Shown one piece after another: positions 1 through 9,900 of a DNA stretch of 60,000 bases. This stretch comes from Bolinopsis microptera (taxonomy: Eukaryota; Ctenophora; Tentaculata; Lobata; Bolinopsidae). The stretch spans positions 14,157,837 through 14,217,836 of the forward strand of contig NC_087073.1 of NCBI RefSeq assembly GCF_026151205.1, in the 5' to 3' direction. The notes beneath the pieces were generated by a model, which did not search any database, had not been told where the DNA came from, and saw nothing but the letters and a program-made list of their open reading frames with translations. How positions within the stretch are numbered: the first letter of the stretch is position 1; each line of letters begins with the position of its first letter. A program made the translations under genes and the position numbers.

Positions 1-224
1 TTGTTGAGTGCCATAATTTCGTTGACTTTTTCTGCAAAGTGCCCCTTGAAAACATCATTGATCATATACTAGTAGAGTTTTCTGTGCCTCTGGCAGACCA
101 AGGAGAACTTTTCTGTCGTTAACTTACGGCACAATAAAGTTCTCATAGTTGTCATATTCTGGACAAAAAGTTCGAATTTTTGAACAAAATTCAACGGACT
201 TTAACTTGGACGGACCTTAAATGA

Positions 225-303
225 ACGGACTTTATTTGAACGGACATTGAGATGAACGTTAAGGTCTCCAGCGTTCAATTAATGTCCGTCTAAATAAGGT
301 CCG
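225..303. repeat. imperfect inverted repeat (hairpin)
   Basis: The left arm (about 225-260) and right arm (about 271-303) are reverse complements around the shared pattern CGGACYTTATTT..ACGGACATT, with a short loop. It may be the remains of a small foldback element. The rest of 1-304 shows no gene. Confidence 0.6.
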
Positions 304-304
304 A

Positions 305-455
305 TAAGGTACATACCTTTGTTCATGTTTCATGCTACCCTGATCATTATGAGCCGAAAATATTATCTTTCACATAAAGTTAGTCTCATTCAAAAATATT
401 GAAATCTGATCGAATTTTGGGCAAAAGCTTTCAAATTTGGCGCGTATGCTCATAA
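305..455 (+). repeat. dispersed repeat, copy 1
   Basis: The 365-455 part recurs almost unchanged at 2036-2127 (TTTCACATAAAGTTAGTCTC and following). The 310-355 part recurs inverted at about 3551-3593 (ATGAGCCGAAA / GCTACCCTGATCATTATGAG). A related GCTACCCTGA..GAGCCGAAA block lies near 37690-37735. No coding potential was seen, so it is an interspersed non-coding repeat of unknown class. Confidence 0.7.
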
Positions 456-630
456 CTCAGCCATTTTTGAACATGCGACCTGTCCATTGTGTTATTACTT
501 ACTATAAATCTTATCCCTTGGTCGTTCTTTTCTTAAAGCTTGGTCGTTCGTTTTTTAAAAATTCCTTCAAAAAAGCCAAGTTTCTCTTTCTCCTATTACA
601 TAGTATTTACTTGTACTTGATTAGGTCTCC

Positions 631-1195
631 TCAATCATTCGAGTGGCCTGCACCAATGAACTCCCGTTTGTGACGTATCATCTCCCTCCAAAGTTTGCGG
701 TCACTAGCCATCTCGCTCGCTCCTTCTAGGTCTATGTCAGTGTTTCCTGTAAACGCTGCAGCATCTTCCAGCAAACATTTCCTCCAGTTCTTTCTTGGAC
801 GGCCCCTAGATCTTCTCCCATGGGCAGGGGTCCAGTTAAGCAGGTACTTAGGAAGCCTAGTGTCTGGCATTCTGGTGACATGGCCAAACCAACGCAGGCG
901 GTTTGCTCCTATGTACGTCTCTACTGGATTTATCTTTGCACGCTCCAGCACTTCAGTGTTTCTAACCCGATCGAGCCATCTTATCCTAAGTATTCTCCTC
1001 AAGCAACGCTGATGGAACACCTTAAAGCGATGTAGCTGCTTTTTGGTTGTGTTCCAAACCTCACTACCATATAACAATATTGTCAAAACCGCTGCCTTAT
1101 AAATCCTGATCTTTGTATAAGACTGGATGTTGCGGTTTTTCCATATATTACTCAGTTGATTGAAGGCTCCGGAAGCTGATTGAAGGCTCCGGAAG
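631..1195 (-). mobile_element. non-LTR retrotransposon reverse-transcriptase C-terminal remnant
   Basis: On the minus strand the open frame runs from about 1195 to the stop at 631. It carries the LINE C-terminal signature: Y-K-A-A-V-L-T-I-L-L-Y-G-S-E-V-W, then CLRRILRIRW and NRLRWFGHVTRMP, and ends in a basic GRRSRGRPRKNW stretch. This layout is typical of the region after the RT domain in RTE- and related LINEs. The catalytic FADD/YADD box is absent, so only the 3' end is present and the copy is dead. A 20-bp tandem duplication (GATTGAAGGCTCCGGAAGCT) at about 1159-1198 marks the 5' break. Confidence 0.85.
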
Positions 1196-1379
1196 CTATT
1201 ACATAGTAAAGGAGATTATTACACCAAAGCTCGTTTGAATTACCATGAGAATGTTAATTTGTTTGTACTTTGGGTTACGAAAAGACCCTTCAATTTGGTA
1301 ATGTAGTCAATACCGTTAAAACGTGAGGTTAGTTATAATTTCAACATACAAGGTCCTCATGATATATGTATCCCTTATT

Positions 1380-1466
1380 GGGGGGGGGGGGGGGGGGGCT
1401 GACCATATTGAAGTATATTAAAATGTAGGTTTTTTTCCCGATTTAGGGGCGGAGATATACTTTAAT
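1380..1466 (+). mobile_element. small TIR element B, copy 1 (one end)
   Basis: A 19-nt G run is followed by CTGACCATATTGAAGTATAT and an AT-rich core with TTCCCGATTTAGGGGCGGAG. The same core is at 3769-3847, where the sequence ends in the reverse complement of this terminus (ATATGGTCAGCCCCCC). The two loci therefore hold opposite ends of one short non-autonomous family with G-rich termini. Confidence 0.55.
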
Positions 1467-1616
1467 ATACTACTATCTTTTTGGAGGCCTAAATAAAAAA
1501 TCGCTGCCCACAATAAACTTGAAATGCAATTTTTAATCGATTCCGAAAATGTCATGCAAAAATATTGAAAACTGATAGAGTTATTTCAATTTTAATGAAG
1601 TCATTTTGGCTAGTAT

Positions 1617-1945
1617 GGGGGGGTACCAATGGCATAAATGGCATAATGGAGAATTGGCCAATAAAAATTTCCATTTATGCCATAAAACGTATGCCATTTA
1701 TGCCATTTTATGATATAATACATTTCTACTTTCTTTATTTGTCATATGAATCTTTAACGATCATTCCAAGCGTTATAAAGCATGAAACATGTCTCTTATT
1801 CAAGTACTAATCACAATTTTCGAATTTAAAGTCAAATATGAAGACCTAAATTCATGGCATAAATGGAGAATTGGCCAATAAAAATTTCCATTTATGCCAT
1901 AAAACGTATGCCATTTATGCCATTTTATGCCATTGGTACCCCCCC
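1617..1945. mobile_element. MITE (329 bp) with G7 terminal inverted repeats and 8-bp target-site duplication
   Basis: The left end begins GGGGGGGTACCAATGGCATA at 1617, and the right end is its exact reverse complement ending at 1945. The first 22 bp of the TIR match perfectly, with looser pairing to about 35 bp. The element is flanked on both sides by GCTAGTAT (1609-1616 and 1946-1953), a perfect 8-bp duplication. Inside, 1629-1709 and 1855-1930 are near-identical direct copies, so the element looks like two hairpin units around a ~140-bp AT-rich core. No transposase is encoded. An 8-bp TSD is typical of hAT-like elements, but these termini are not the usual CAGNG, so the superfamily is not assigned. 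Confidence 0.85.
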
Positions 1946-2035
1946 GCTAGTATCCCGAACCGAGATTTTATGTGCAATTTTATTCATGGAGGTCTTTTTA
2001 CTTAGTATCCACTATTCAACAGATATTGAGCGCTA

Positions 2036-2127
2036 TATCTTTCACATAAAGTTAGTCTCATTCAAAAATATTGAAATTTGATCGAATTTTGGCCAAAAGC
2101 TTTCAAATTTGGTCCGTATGCTCATAA
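2036..2127 (+). repeat. dispersed repeat, copy 2
   Basis: Near-identical to 365-455 in the same orientation, with a few substitutions. It ends directly at the poly-G tract beginning at 2129. Confidence 0.8.
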
Positions 2128-2128
<1 letters not shown>

Positions 2129-2162
<34 letters not shown>

Positions 2163-2250
2163 GGGGGGGGGGGCAATGGCATTAAATGGAGACTTTTTTA
2201 TGGAGAAAATGGAAAAACCCATGAGTAATTCTCCATTTTATGCCATGAAT
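2129..2250 (+). repeat. poly-G tract with a degenerate MITE end
   Basis: Nearly pure G from 2129 to 2173, interrupted by TT, then GCAATGGCATTAAATGGAG. This resembles the TIR of the MITE at 1617-1945 (G7 then TACCAATGGCATAAATGG). It is probably a diverged relative whose terminal G run has expanded. Confidence 0.5.
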
Positions 2251-3768
2251 TGTTTCTTCGAAATTTCATCTTTAACACCATTTAACACCTAAATTGGACA
2301 TCCTAACATGTTTATTTACGCTTATTAGGGGCGTAACAAGCTAATGAAAGCTCATAGTAGGCTACTAGATGCTTTAAATACAAGGTTAGTCGAGCACAGA
2401 TGCACACTTCAGGCACACTCATTACACAAGCCTAGTGTAAAGTTATTTCTACAGGCTACAATAGGAGTAGGTAATAGGCACTGAGAAGTGAGACTTACAT
2501 CCTCGAAAGTCGAAACAAGTGACCACACTTGTGAGTTGTGAACCGATCTCTATCGAGGAAGTTTCAAAGCAAGCAGGAATAAAGTCTGTGATTCAAAGAA
2601 CAAACGGGAGTTCGGCGATCAACGAAAACATGCCTTACGATACGGCTCTCTTATCTCTACATGAGTGATAAGACGAAGAGGGACACTGGCTAGTGGCTAA
2701 GAGTGCCAAACAAACTACGGAAGAGGACGAATGGAACCCGATGGTATCTTGGCCTGGCTATTTATAGGCAATGTGTGCTGCGATGCAGCCCGGGAGCGAA
2801 TCAGAGTGCAGGATCGATATCACGTGATCATTTGAAAGCCAATAGAAACGCTATTTTTGTGTCACGTGACTTACAAACAGCGGAGCTTAACAGGGTTGTT
2901 CGCAAGCAGCCACTGTCTAGTACAGAGCTAATCACCGTCTGGCGTCTAGAGCTGAGTCACGTGATTGTCTACAGTCCAGTATGGAGTCACATGCGTAAAC
3001 TACCCTTAACACGTGACCTTCATATTCCGTCACAATCAGCAGAGGGGAGTGACGAATAAACATGCAAAATGCTGGTAAAAGCGGGAACAAGCTATCTAAT
3101 TACACTGTATACCACAGAAAACATATTATGATTATTGCCTAATGGCTATTAAGAATTAACTCCATAGAATAAAGATTAAAATTCAAGATACAGGTAACAA
3201 GTTGGGTTCATTTTTGGATTTTTAGACCGAGCAATGGAAAGTGATTTTAGGATAACTTTAGAAATATAACTGAATAACTAAAATTTTTTTGACTTCGAAA
3301 TCGAAAAAATATTTTCGGCTAAGCATGAATCGTGAAAAAAGTAGTTTCTAGAAAAACTTTGATCAAATTTTGGCTTAAAAAATGTTCGGTCCGAGTCATC
3401 CTCGATAGGTACCTCTGAAGGCAGAGCTCTCGCTTCCGAGCTCGAACTGCAAAGGGGAGGCCTGCCTTCTGAGATCGCATTACAAGATAAGAGGGAACCC
3501 TCGAGTCCAAAATTGTATATCGAACTTCGAAAACCGAAAAAAAATTTTTCGGCTCATAATGATCAGGGTAGCATGAAACATGAACAAAAGTAGTTTCCAA
3601 GAAAACTTTGAAAATTTTCGGTTAAAAATTTGTTTCCCCAAAAATTTTTAAGAACCTAAATTAAAAAGTTGGTCCTTTTTTTATTTTCATATAGTATCTA
3701 GTTATTATTCAGTTGTTTGACGAAGAATATAGCTCGACTTATCTTGGGTAGACTAAAGTATGTATATT
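2251..3768. other. intergenic stretch, no convincing gene
   Basis: There is a 118-codon open frame at 2703-3059 on the plus strand, but it lacks recognisable domains. The stretch has four CACGTG hexamers between about 2820 and 3020, two of them within TCACGTGA, and an inverted copy of the dispersed repeat near 3551-3593. It may form part of a very long ALG11 intron. Confidence 0.5.
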
Positions 3769-3847
3769 AAAGTATATTAAAATGTAGGTTTTTTCCCGAT
3801 TTGAGGGCGGGGATATACTTTAATATATTTTAATATGGTCAGCCCCC
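3769..3847. mobile_element. small TIR element B, copy 2
   Basis: Shares AAGTATATTAAAATGTAGGT and the CCCGATTTGAGGGCGGGGAT core with 1410-1466, and ends TTTAATATGGTCAGCCCCCC, the reverse complement of the terminus at 1380. The left end is degraded. Confidence 0.55.
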
Positions 3848-3972
3848 CCTCCCCCTACTTTTGTCATTAATCATCTTCTACCTATTTATAGATGGTACCA
3901 AACTAGCAGTAGAGATTGGGATGTTTCAATTTGTGAACTATGCACAAACAGTGAGGACTAGTGTTACCAGAT

Positions 3973-4802
3973 TAGAAGACAAGCTAACGATATCATCTTA
4001 TAACGTCAAATGTGGAATTTGAAGACGAGCTAACGATGTTCAATTATAAGAGAACACTATAGACTAGTATAGCAGTAGATATTTCGTCTGAAGTGAAATG
4101 CGGAACATCTTCAGACAATTAACATGTCATCAAGAAGTCTGGAACATAAAATCATAATTTAGATAACTCGACAAACCAGCAGTAGATTTGTTTTGGATTG
4201 TTGTAGACGATGTGAACTAGATATTTCATACAACGTGAACAAAGATTCAATGTGTGCTTGTGATATGCAGTTTGAAGACGAGCTAACAATATCATCTTAT
4301 AACGTCAAATGTGGAATTTGAAGACGAGCTAACGATGTTCAATTATAAGAGAACACTATAGACTAGCAGTAGATATTTCGTCTGAAGTGAAATGCGGAAC
4401 ATCTTCAGACAATTAACATGTCATCAAGAAGTCTGGAACATAAAATCATAATTTAGATAACTCGACAAACCAGCAGTAGATTTGTTTTGGATTGTTGTAG
4501 ACGATGTGAACTAGATATTTCATACAACGTGAACAAAGATTCAATGTGTGCTTGTGATATGCAGTTTGAAGACGAGCTAACAATATCATCTTATAACGTC
4601 AAATGTGGAATTTGAAGACGAGCTAACGATGTTCAATTATAAGAGAACACTATAGACTAGCAGTAGATATTTCGTCTGAAGTGAAATGCGGAACATCTTC
4701 AGACAATTAACATGTCATCAAGAAGTCTGGAACATAAAATCATAATTTAGATAACTCGACAAACCAGCAGTAGATTTTTTTGGATTGTTGTAGACGATGT
4801 GA
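3973..4802. repeat. tandem repeat, ~294-299 bp unit, ~2.8 copies
   Basis: The landmark ATCATCTTATAACGTC recurs at about 3992, 4291 and 4585. Copies are nearly identical. The first has about 5 extra bases near GACTAGTATAG, and the third loses a few bases in TAGATTTTTTTGG. Each unit also carries an internal ~27-bp short duplication (GAAGACGAGCTAACRAT). Non-coding. The high identity implies recent duplication or concerted change. Confidence 0.9.
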
Positions 4803-5714
4803 ACTATGTAACTACAGGGTTACAGGATTGCATTTTCACGGTTTTATCTCTGACAGTGAAATGAATTGTGGAGATGAGCTTAAAGGAAGTCTAATAATCA
4901 GAGAACAGTAATCAGTATTATAGACTAGCAGTAGACTTGAGGGAGGTTTTATAAATACGGATTTAGACGGGACATATAATTATGGGCAGCAAATTTGGGT
5001 TTAATGAGATAAAGAGAAGTGATTTTTATTCCTCCACTTATCAAGAAAACATTCGCTGACAAGTGTCACCGATTACAGAACAAAGATTGTCCAGTTTTGT
5101 GTTACATTTCATGATAATAATTATAAAGACATTCTACATTCAGACACCCAATTACAGAGCTTAGTCTAGCGTTATGTAATATGTATTTATTTCCCCCATT
5201 TATTTTAATTACTGACTGGGTAAGATAATATTAATTACGATTTGTCATGGTCATTACTCTGAAAGATTTATGCATAATATTAATGCTTTTCTTAATGATC
5301 TTGACGGTTTAAACGGCTTTTATTATGTCTTGACTATGCTTGATTTAACGATTATTAACTTAATTAACATTTAATAATTTGGTTGTCACCTTTTTACCAA
5401 GACATAATTTGTAATTACATATTTTTGAAATGCACTGTACTGCCAAAATAACAAATTTAAACATCCTTCGTGTCCTATTGCTATTATCGTGCAGTGTCCT
5501 CCATAATGTCGTGTAAAGTACACTTGGGACAATTCGTTAGAAATTAAATAAAGAATGTATTTTGCAAGCCATGTTTATAGAGTCCTTTTCGATAGGCTTC
5601 CATATCAGTGACAAGCCTAGAGTTTGTAAAACTGATCAACGTACTTTAAATGAACATCAAATTGCAAAATCGAATTATGACATATTTTAAGAACGACATT
5701 TACAATTGACTCAC
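4803..5714. other. non-coding, probably ALG11 intron 1
   Basis: It lies directly downstream, on the minus strand, of the ALG11 exon-1 donor. No further ALG11 exon was recognised here or down to position 1, so the intron either runs through the repeats beyond the left edge or the gene is truncated. Confidence 0.5.
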
Positions 5715-6291
5715 CGAGCATATCAGTACTGATGGTTGGATAGTGAACGTAGGAAATCACATCACACCCCACCAATTCTGCCATCAGATAGGTGAAGGCA
5801 TAACCCATGCTGTCAACAAAGTACGCAGGCTGCAACTTCCACAGGGCTTCCAGTCCTACCACAATCGAACCAAGACTTTGTCCAAGAAGAGTGAACATAG
5901 GATAGCACTTCGCTTCCACTAAAAATCTACTCTTCAAGTATATAAATTGTAAATTTTCGCTAGGTAAGTTCAGTCCAAAACAGTTTTCTGCATTTGATAT
6001 GATTTTTTCGGGAGTAGCGTCCACATCCCCAGTATAGATATAGACCGTGGCTTTAGGGAATCTGTCCACGACTGACAAAACACACTGCCACAGGACTTTT
6101 TCACCACCACCTCCAGCATTACAATAGGGATGGAAGAAAGCTATAGTGGGCCCGTTTATGCGTTGTGATATGCACTGTAGTCGCAGGTAAAATACCAGGA
6201 ATAGGAGGGAGAGGAAGACAAGGAACAGACTGAGGGTGGGTGGGAGTAGGAGCAGGGGAGCGAGGAGGGGGAGGATTAGGTACTTCAGCAT
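5715..6291 (-). CDS. ALG11: ALG11, GDP-Man:Man3GlcNAc2-PP-Dol alpha-1,2-mannosyltransferase, exon 1 (partial gene)
   Basis: ALG11 adds the fourth and fifth mannoses to the dolichol-linked N-glycan precursor on the cytosolic face of the ER. This exon encodes about 192 residues: an N-terminal hydrophobic signal-anchor (about residues 5-36), then the hallmark FFHPYCNAGGGGEKVLW (about 53-69), the YTGDV motif, LLGQSLGSI, IDSMGYAFT-like VDSMGYAFTYL and VHYPTISTDML. These match the GT-B N-terminal half of the family. The exon ends at a consensus donor (CTCG|GTGAGT; GT at 5714-5713, phase 1). The open frame continues to 5617, but that stretch is intronic. The C-terminal Rossmann half with the E-x7-E nucleotide-sugar site is not found in the window, so the gene is incomplete here. 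The start is chosen at the only upstream ATG, 7 nt after a strong acceptor motif. Confidence 0.93.
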
Positions 6292-6298
6292 CCTAGTC

Positions 6299-6315
6299 CT
6301 GGGAGTGAGGGGTCA
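6299..6315 (-). promoter_or_regulatory. splice-acceptor motif just upstream of the ALG11 start
   Basis: On the minus strand, TTGACCCCTCACTCCCAG is followed by GACTAGG and the ATG. The motif is a textbook pyrimidine tract plus CAG with only 7 nt of leader. It is either the end of a 5'-UTR intron or a spliced-leader trans-splice site. Confidence 0.55.
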
Positions 6316-6994
6316 AAATTGTATTTTGTAGTTGTGTGATCAAAATGGAATTGAAATCTTTCTGATTCAGATTTAGTGATTTAGGTTTTAAGATATGATT
6401 GAATTTACATCAGCTGGTCTTATTGATTCAATGAAAGACATGAATTAGGATTGACCCATGTTGTAATAAAGTAAATATCTTATAAAGTTGAACATAATAT
6501 ACGAAGTCTCAATAAAAACTTAAATATTCTCAAAATTTAACAAAACAAACAATCATTACTATTAGTCAGTTTTAATTTGAAAAATTTATTGATTATCACG
6601 CACTATTTTATATCATTAATGTAATCGTCAGTGATTAGAATCAATTATTTGGCTGAGCGGGAACACGGATCACACCCGAATATGTGGTTTTATTTACATA
6701 TCATACAGGACACAGGTGCTTTAAAAGAATAAGATGTCGAGATGATTCGGTCTGGAAAGATAATAATTGAATTTGATAAGTGAAGAGAATATGTATAAAG
6801 AATCTTTTGAAGCGTTTTTTCCCGAAACTATAAAAGTTTTCTTTTTTTCGGCTCTGCTGCCATACATGGGTTAAACCATTATAGAAAAGCAACGACCATT
6901 TCCTTCAAATCAAAGTCTTTCTTTAAATCCACCTTTTCTATAAAATCGTTCCATCTTTGCTCTTTACAAAGGTTGCTGAACTCTCGACAGCGGT
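6316..6994. other. non-coding; probable tropomodulin 3' UTR and ALG11 upstream region
   Basis: A minus-strand AATAAA (plus TTTATT at 6689-6694) lies about 300 bases downstream of the tropomodulin stop and is a plausible polyadenylation signal. No gene was seen. Confidence 0.45.
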
Positions 6995-9900
6995 TTAGCT
7001 AATTCCCTGTCGTTTCTTCCTGGCAAGATCGCAATTCCTCATGATCAGTCGATCAGCCGAGTTTCTAGCTCCCCCGTTCTTCCAGTTTAGACTGAACTTT
7101 ACGACGGAAGTGTTGTTCGCAAGAGCTTTGGAGATTGCCATTTCGTCACCAACACCGGTTGTGAAATACTGAAAATTTCATAATCACCAATCAAAAAGAA
7201 TTTATCGAGCTGCAGAAACAATTCAAAGCGCTGAAAAATATATCGCAGTAAAAGTGCCTATTTGTGTGCCTACCTGATTTGCGATACGGAGCTCTTTGAG
7301 AGTTTCACTGAACTCCAACGCTTGAACCATCAGCTTCAGTTGTTTTCCAGTAATCTTGTTCGTTTCCAAAGACAGTGATTCGAGAGTCGTATTAGTCTTC
7401 AGAAGGGTGATGAATCCCTGACGAAAGGAAGTTACGTTCAATAATCTATTTGATAATTTCTAGCAAATAATAAATATAATATAATATATTATATTAAATT
7501 ATATTATATTATATTTTCGCGCGCGCGCGCGTGCGCTGCGCTGCAGCGCCACGCGAAGTGTGGTCATTATTATGAGATTTTGTAAGCGCGCGCTACAATT
7601 TTAGTATTTATTGCGTGTGACAATATGCCAACTGTGAGTAGTCCCAGTGCCGGCACTCATAGTCTTCATTCAGGTTGTAACCGGATACCAGAAGCAAGAG
7701 CCTAACCCTCCAAAAATCAACTTCGTTTTACTTGTAAATTCCTTTCACCTCAAACTTGTGTGATAAATAGGCTTCCTATATAAACACTTATCAATTGTTA
7801 AGAAATGCACTAGATTGTGTAAATGAGCAGAAGCAAGGTTACTGCTCAAGCTTTCAACACGCTTGATACTTGACCCAGTTTTTAGAGGGATTGTTGAACA
7901 AAACACTACACCCCACAGGGGTTGGAAAGCATTTGGGAACGAAAATTGGAATGTGAATATTAGCTAGAATATAAATTTACAAAAAATCATTACGATTGGT
8001 CACTTGTCAGGATGAAATCATTTAATCAAGAAACAAAGATTAAAACTTGTAGAACAATTAAAACTTACGTCGATACTCTCGTCAGTAATAGCGCAGTTGC
8101 ACATATCAAGTTTAGTGACGCTGGTGTTATCGACCATAGCACTCGTTATGTTATCTATCATCTCTTGATCGAGGGGCTGAGTGTTGATCTGGTTTATGGT
8201 TAGTAACACAAGTTATAATATTATAGTAAAGTTAGTAACACAAGTTCCTGATCCAGGAGTCAACAGCAGTGGCGTAACGTTGCCTTTTTGCCCCCCCCCC
8301 CCCGGTGAAAAACGCCCCGGCCATGTTGGTGCCCCCTCTCCTTTTGGCGCCCTTCCCTAAAATTGGACAAATTATATGAATTTAGAGTATACACCGGTAA
8401 AATCTCTATAAAAGTGTGTTTCTAGAGCAAAACACGCAGTTTTGCTAGTACCGTAGTCAAGTTTTTCCAAATTGTCCCACATTCAAACGAAGATTTGGCG
8501 CCCCCCCCCCCCCCCGCACAGGTCATCGTAACTCGTTTTCTTGAGAGCAAAAGCATGTTGACTGTTGAGAAACACGTTATTATTGAGAGAAAGAATTAAA
8601 CATATGGTGTACTTACAACGTTGTTGAAAATACAGTGAGTCAAGCTTGAATCATTATTCTGTATTTCTTGTAATGTTTCTTCAACATCAATTTCGTTAAC
8701 TTCCTCCATATCTCCTGCTTCTACTAGATAATTTGCTGAAACATGCAGGTAATTAGTTAATTAGCTAATTAGATAATTTGTAGTAAAATGCAATGCATTT
8801 AGTCACAATTTGAAATACATATCTGGATAACATAATAAAAGAGTGTTGGAATTTATATTGTGACGTGAGTGAAAATAGATATTATTTTTACCATGGTACG
8901 ACTAAACACTTAAAGCAATGCATGTTGTTCAACTAGTTTGACCTCGATTGCGGATAAAATTACAGAATTGAGATTCATTGGTTGCAACATTCGTTTTACT
9001 AATTTAGTCACTGGTACCAAATTATTATCAGTCAATCTTCAAAGCGGCTAATTGTACGAAGAATGTCCAAGGTATCTTGATTACAGTTATATCTACAACT
9101 ATAATTCTGGTTATCTACAACTATCAACATAACAAAGTGTTACCGTAACCTACCACAAAGCACAGGTTCACTCGCCATTACTAATCTCTACAAAGTAACA
9201 ATATCTACAAGAGCTGGTACACAAACACGACTACAGCAAAAGAATAAAGAGACAGCACTCACCCGCGGTACAGCACGAACTTTCCAGAAGATTAGGTTAA
9301 CAAAGGACAAGATAACTCAATGAGGAGCAACTACAATACGAACAGTGAGTAGATACAACAACAGCAAGGATAGTGAAATGTGATATGGGATGTTCGTGAT
9401 TAGTGACCTGGTTGTAATGATTCCTCTTCAGTCTTCACCTGGGCATATTGTGCTGCGTGTATTGAAGGTGAAATTAGTATACACCACACCTTCTGTCAAT
9501 AACATGGCCACGTGATATAGTGAAAAGCACGTGATATGATAAATGTTTTAATATGATTTTAAACACATGTTAGGATCTACGTTGTAGTAATCGGTAAATA
9601 ACCCTAAATTAGAGGTCCCCACACTTCACAGATAAATGTTATATTTTAACACGTGGGATAACCTACGTGATATGGCATAAGGGCTGAGCCGGTTATCTGA
9701 GTAAGTCACGTGACCACCATTACACGTTTTAACTGGGTACAAAGTGTAAGGTTCCTTCTGTTTGACCCTCTTCTTGACACGTGATTGTTTGTCCGTCCGA
9801 CAACATGACGTCACGACCCCCATCATCTCTCACAACAACAAAGTTACAGCTTCAACTTCACATTTAACTGGCTTTCTATCACTGTGTTGGGTTACCTTTT

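Noticed and set aside
2703-3059. 118-codon frame as a gene
   Set aside because: No domain or splice context. Composition looks like non-coding sequence with E-box repeats.
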